Source of the DNA: Flavobacterium potami
GTDB lineage: Bacteria > Bacteroidota > Bacteroidia > Flavobacteriales > Flavobacteriaceae
NCBI RefSeq assembly: GCF_020026915.1
Contig: NZ_JAINUY010000006.1
Span: 310,001-374,000, forward strand
Direction: 5' to 3'
Length of the DNA stretch: 64,000 nt
Within the stretch, counting starts at the first letter, position 1. Each line of letters opens with the position of its first letter. A program made the position numbers and the translations under genes. Of the stretch, positions 61,505 to 64,000 are shown one piece after another. The notes beneath the pieces are model-generated. The model was not told the origin of the DNA and searched no databases. It saw only the letters and a program-made list of their open reading frames with translations.

Positions 61505-62452
61505 ATGTCAAATACAATCGAAAAAATTAAATGCCTTATTATAGGTTCTGGTCCTGCGGGTTATACTGCAGCTATTTATGCGGCTAGAGCTAACATGAAT
61601 CCAGTATTATATCAAGGAATGCAACCTGGTGGTCAATTGACTACAACTAATGAGGTTGAAAACTTTCCTGGTTATGTTGATGGAGTAACAGGACCAGAAA
61701 TGATGATTCAGTTACAAGAACAAGCAAAACGTTTTGGTGCTGATATTCGTGATGGTTGGGCTACTAAAGTTGATTTTTCTGGCGATATTCATAAAGTTTG
61801 GATTAATGATTCTATTGAATTACACTGTGAAACAGTTATTATTTCTACAGGTGCTTCGGCTAAATATTTAGGATTGCCATCAGAGCAACATTACTTAAAT
61901 ATGGGTGGAGGAGTTTCTGCTTGTGCAGTTTGCGACGGATTCTTCTACAGAAATCAAGAAGTTGTAATTGTTGGAGCAGGAGATTCTGCTTGTGAAGAAG
62001 CGCACTACTTATCTAAGCTTTGCAAAAAAGTAACGATGTTGGTTAGAAGTGAGAAATTCAGAGCTTCTAAAATTATGGAAGAGCGTGTTCGTAAAACAGA
62101 AAACATCGAGATTTTAATGAACCATGATACTGTTGAAGTAGAGGGAGATGGTAATGTAGTGCATGCTATTAAAGCTTTAAACAAAACTACAGGAGAAACG
62201 ATTGTGATTCCAGCAACTGGTTTCTTCGTGGCAATTGGACACAAACCAAACACAGATATCTTTAAAGATTATATCACACTAGACGAGACAGGTTACATCG
62301 TGAATACTCCAGGAACTTCTAATACGAACGTTGCGGGTGTATTTGTAGCAGGAGATGCAGCAGACCACGTGTACCGTCAGGCCATTACTGCCGCAGGTAC
62401 AGGATGTATGGCTGCATTGGATGCTGAAAGATATTTGGCTTCTAAAGAGTAA
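61505..62452 (+). CDS. trxB: Thioredoxin-disulfide reductase
   Basis: The frame is open from 61481, but the ATG at 61505 (MSNTIEKIK) fits the family start and gives 315 residues. The FAD-binding GSGPAGYTAAIYAA motif, the redox-active CAVC pair followed by DGFF, the NADPH-binding GAGDSACEEA and the C-terminal GDAADHVYRQ are all present. It uses NADPH to reduce thioredoxin in the cytoplasm. This is an ordinary chromosomal housekeeping gene and marks the end of the ICE. Confidence 0.95.
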   Translation: MSNTIEKIKCLIIGSGPAGYTAAIYAARANMNPVLYQGMQPGGQLTTTNEVENFPGYVDGVTGPEMMIQLQEQAKRFGADIRDGWATKVDFSGDIHKVWINDSIELHCETVIISTGASAKYLGLPSEQHYLNMGGGVSACAVCDGFFYRNQEVVIVGAGDSACEEAHYLSKLCKKVTMLVRSEKFRASKIMEERVRKTENIEILMNHDTVEVEGDGNVVHAIKALNKTTGETIVIPATGFFVAIGHKPNTDIFKDYITLDETGYIVNTPGTSNTNVAGVFVAGDAADHVYRQAITAAGTGCMAALDAERYLASKE

Positions 62453-62460
62453 TTTTTTAG

Positions 62461-62595
62461 TCACAGTATTCAGTCGCAGTCACAGTTTTCAGTCGCAATC
62501 TGAAAATTATATAAAAAAATCCCAATCGTATGATTGGGATTTTTTTTAGCCTGTAAACTGCGACTGCGACTGCGACTGCGACTGAAAACTCTGAC
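62461..62595. repeat. CGACTG tandem repeat with an inverted partner
   Basis: To the right of the terminator, TGCGAC/CGACTG units repeat about four times (62558-62584) and end in AAAACTCTGAC. To its left lie related inverted units (CAGTCGCAGTCACAG, 62471-62485; CAGTCGCAATCTG, 62490-62502). The whole could form a large cruciform around the terminator. Confidence 0.6.
62516..62543. terminator. Terminator between trxB and the DUF2807 gene
   Basis: AAAATCCCAATC (62516-62527) and GATTGGGATTTT (62532-62543) form a 12-bp stem with a GTAT loop and T or A runs on both sides, serving the two convergent genes. Confidence 0.85.
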
Positions 62596-63428
62596 TACTT
62601 AATCTTCTTCAACAACTTCGCTTCTTCAGAAAAACGAGTCAGTTGTATTGTTGGATTTCCTAAAAGAGAAATTTCTGCTTTATCTCCAACTGCTAAAGAA
62701 AGTGATGTTTCGACCAAAATGCTTCCAACACCAAAATTTTCTGCAGTAACATTAGCGTCTTTTAATGTGAATTTTGTTCCTGTAAAAACAGAATTATTAT
62801 CTAAACGAATAGTGGCTTTTTCGGCAATACCTTCAATAGCAGCAGTTGCTTTTTGGTACAAATCACATTTGAATTTAATGGCAGATACTAGTGTTTTAAT
62901 AGACGAATATTTGCTCAATTGTAAACTTCCGTCATCTGCTTTTAAGTTTAATTCTGTTTTGGTTTTATCATCTGCAATTAAACTGAATTTTTTTGCATTT
63001 ACGTTTAGGAATAATTTAGAAAAATCTAAACAATTCATCGTAATGTCGTCCAACTGCAATTCCTGAATTGCATAAACAACTGCCTCATTTTTAGTAATTA
63101 CTTTATTTAATGATTTGGTGTAAGTTACTTTAACTGCTAATTTTTTGAAAATAGTAGATTCTTTATTGGTATATAATCGAAGGGTTTTTTCTCTTAGATC
63201 CATTCCAATGATATCATGAAGATTATCATCGGCTTCAATTTTAATTTCGTTTTTTTCTCCTTGTTCTAAATAAACTTCCAGATTGTCATCGACTTCAAGG
63301 GCATCAAAACTGCCAACTTCTTTTACTGAAGTCGTTACAACTTTAGAGCCTTTAATTTTTTCTCTCTTTTGAGCAAAAGTTAATGTTGTAACAAATAATA
63401 ATAGGAGTAGCGCTGTACTTTTTTTCAT
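62595..63428 (-). CDS. Head-GIN domain (DUF2807) exported protein
   Basis: The frame is open from 63467, but the ATG at 63428 starts a normal signal peptide (MKKSTALLLLLFVTTLTFAQ). The 277-residue protein then shows the DUF2807 pattern of short beta strands (VGSFDALEVDDNLEVYLEQG, AVKVTYTKSLNKV). Such proteins are predicted periplasmic or surface beta-helices of unknown role and are common in Flavobacterium. The neighbouring gene is a relative. Confidence 0.82.
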   Translation of the reverse strand: MKKSTALLLLLFVTTLTFAQKREKIKGSKVVTTSVKEVGSFDALEVDDNLEVYLEQGEKNEIKIEADDNLHDIIGMDLREKTLRLYTNKESTIFKKLAVKVTYTKSLNKVITKNEAVVYAIQELQLDDITMNCLDFSKLFLNVNAKKFSLIADDKTKTELNLKADDGSLQLSKYSSIKTLVSAIKFKCDLYQKATAAIEGIAEKATIRLDNNSVFTGTKFTLKDANVTAENFGVGSILVETSLSLAVGDKAEISLLGNPTIQLTRFSEEAKLLKKIK

Positions 63429-63449
63429 TAATTCTAGATTTGATTTTGA

Positions 63450-63487
63450 CAAATATAAAAAAATCATCCACTTGGGGTGAATGATTT
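63450..63487 (-). promoter_or_regulatory. Terminator of the upstream gene overlapping the promoter of the next
   Basis: Read leftward, an imperfect stem (63461-63487, AAATCAT/ATGATTT with an inner CAC/GTG) followed by a T run ends the gene at 63512. TATATTTG (63457-63450), a -7 element, follows at once and should start the gene at 63428. Confidence 0.5.
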
Positions 63488-63511
63488 CTTTTATATTTAA
63501 CAGTTGCCTGT

Positions 63512-64000
63512 TTAGTTTTTGTTTACGTTTCCTCCAGACGATGCAGATTTTTCTACCTTTTTAGGATCACCGCTGTAGTCTATATTTCCTCCGCTCGAAG
63601 CATCTGCTTTTAAACTTAAAATTGGGCGTACAGCAAGCGTTCCTCCGCTCGAAGCATCCGCATGAACATCGTTTGCCATTAATCCTTCGGCATCAATACT
63701 TCCGCCGCTTGCAGCCGAAACACTAAGGCTTAATGCTTTACCTTCAATTCCTACAGAACTACCACTTTCAGCATCTATTGAAATTCTATCCGATTCCATT
63801 TTCATATCCATCGATGCAGCGCTCGAAGCCTCCAATGTAATATCTTCGCCTAAGAAAAGTCCGTTTGTTTCTACTGTTGATGCGCTCGAAGCTTCTATTT
63901 TATGAATAGCCGGCAGTTTTACCGTAACCGTTTTGGATGTAATGTTGCGGAAAGAGCTGTATTTGCACTCTATAATAAGTGTTCCGTTTTCTACTTTGGT
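63512..64000 (-). CDS. DUF2807 protein, N terminus beyond the window
   Basis: The leftward frame is open from the right edge (first codon 63998-64000) to the stop at 63512, giving 162 residues of the C-terminal part. The visible part begins TKVENGTLIIECKYSS and then shows repeated ASS units, several as ASSGG, spaced about 20-25 residues apart. This is the ladder of short strands typical of a right-handed beta-helix such as DUF2807. The start and signal peptide lie outside the window. It shares its family with the gene at 62595. Confidence 0.8.
   Translation of the reverse strand, partial: TKVENGTLIIECKYSSFRNITSKTVTVKLPAIHKIEASSASTVETNGLFLGEDITLEASSAASMDMKMESDRISIDAESGSSVGIEGKALSLSVSAASGGSIDAEGLMANDVHADASSGGTLAVRPILSLKADASSGGNIDYSGDPKKVEKSASSGGNVNKN

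Noticed and set aside
62558..62584. Possible CRISPR array
   Set aside because: The hexamer units are directly adjacent without spacers and no cas gene is present.

Overview
The window looks like a Flavobacteriia (Bacteroidota, Flavobacterium-like) chromosome carrying almost all of one large CTnDOT-type integrative and conjugative element (ICE). Supporting signs are the Bacteroidetes tra gene set, an RteC regulator, weak Shine-Dalgarno sites, Bacteroidetes-type promoters (TTTG about 20 bases before TAnnTTTG) and flavobacterial chromosomal genes (trxB, head-GIN/DUF2807 proteins) to the right. The ICE covers roughly position 1 to 61253. Its right end lies between the integrase (59709-60953) and a tRNA-Pro gene (61254-61328). 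Its left end is outside the window.

Layout: 1-1088, the end of an unknown gene and a DUF4238 gene (cargo). 1130-6053, regulators (a TPR/AraC-type membrane regulator, a lipoprotein pair, AraC, RteC). 6080-10199, a structured leader, an excisionase-like protein, a DUF4099/DUF3945 protein and topoisomerase III. 10346-17672, an AT-rich type I restriction-modification cargo operon (XRE, hsdR, hsdS, a PrrC-like anticodon nuclease candidate, hsdM). 17891-23726, DUF1896 plus a giant methylase-helicase. 23791-25552, hipBA with repeated operators. 25569-29401, coupling protein, relaxase and MobA, then a hairpin-rich probable oriT. 30098-33591, ParA and accessory transfer genes. 33790-43280, the traE,F,G,I,J,K,(x),L,M,N,O,Q operon, closed by a terminator. 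43393-43609, a candidate small RNA. 43803-44845, an orphan receiver and a sigma-region-4/alpha-CTD-like fusion. 45075-50624, a partial PRTRC cassette with DUF932 and ssb. 51297-52076, an unknown gene. 52250-58465, a Hachiman defence operon (hamA, hamB) extended by two genes that each carry a HEPN RNxxxH motif. 59173-60953, excisionase-like protein and tyrosine integrase. 61254-64000, the chromosome.

The backbone genes form a self-transmissible element: integrase and excisionase-like factors, relaxosome and T4SS, with regulation by RteC, AraC-type proteins and possibly the small RNA. The cargo is mostly immunity: a type I system guarded by a tRNase candidate, HipBA, a DarB-like methylase-helicase and Hachiman. 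The most interesting observations are the Hachiman operon with two HEPN candidates (one with a second copy cut by the left window edge), the PrrC-like triad in the restriction operon, the small-RNA candidate that could pair with the excisionase leader, and the sigma4/alpha-CTD-like protein. All functions are read from sequence motifs and family knowledge; no search was run.
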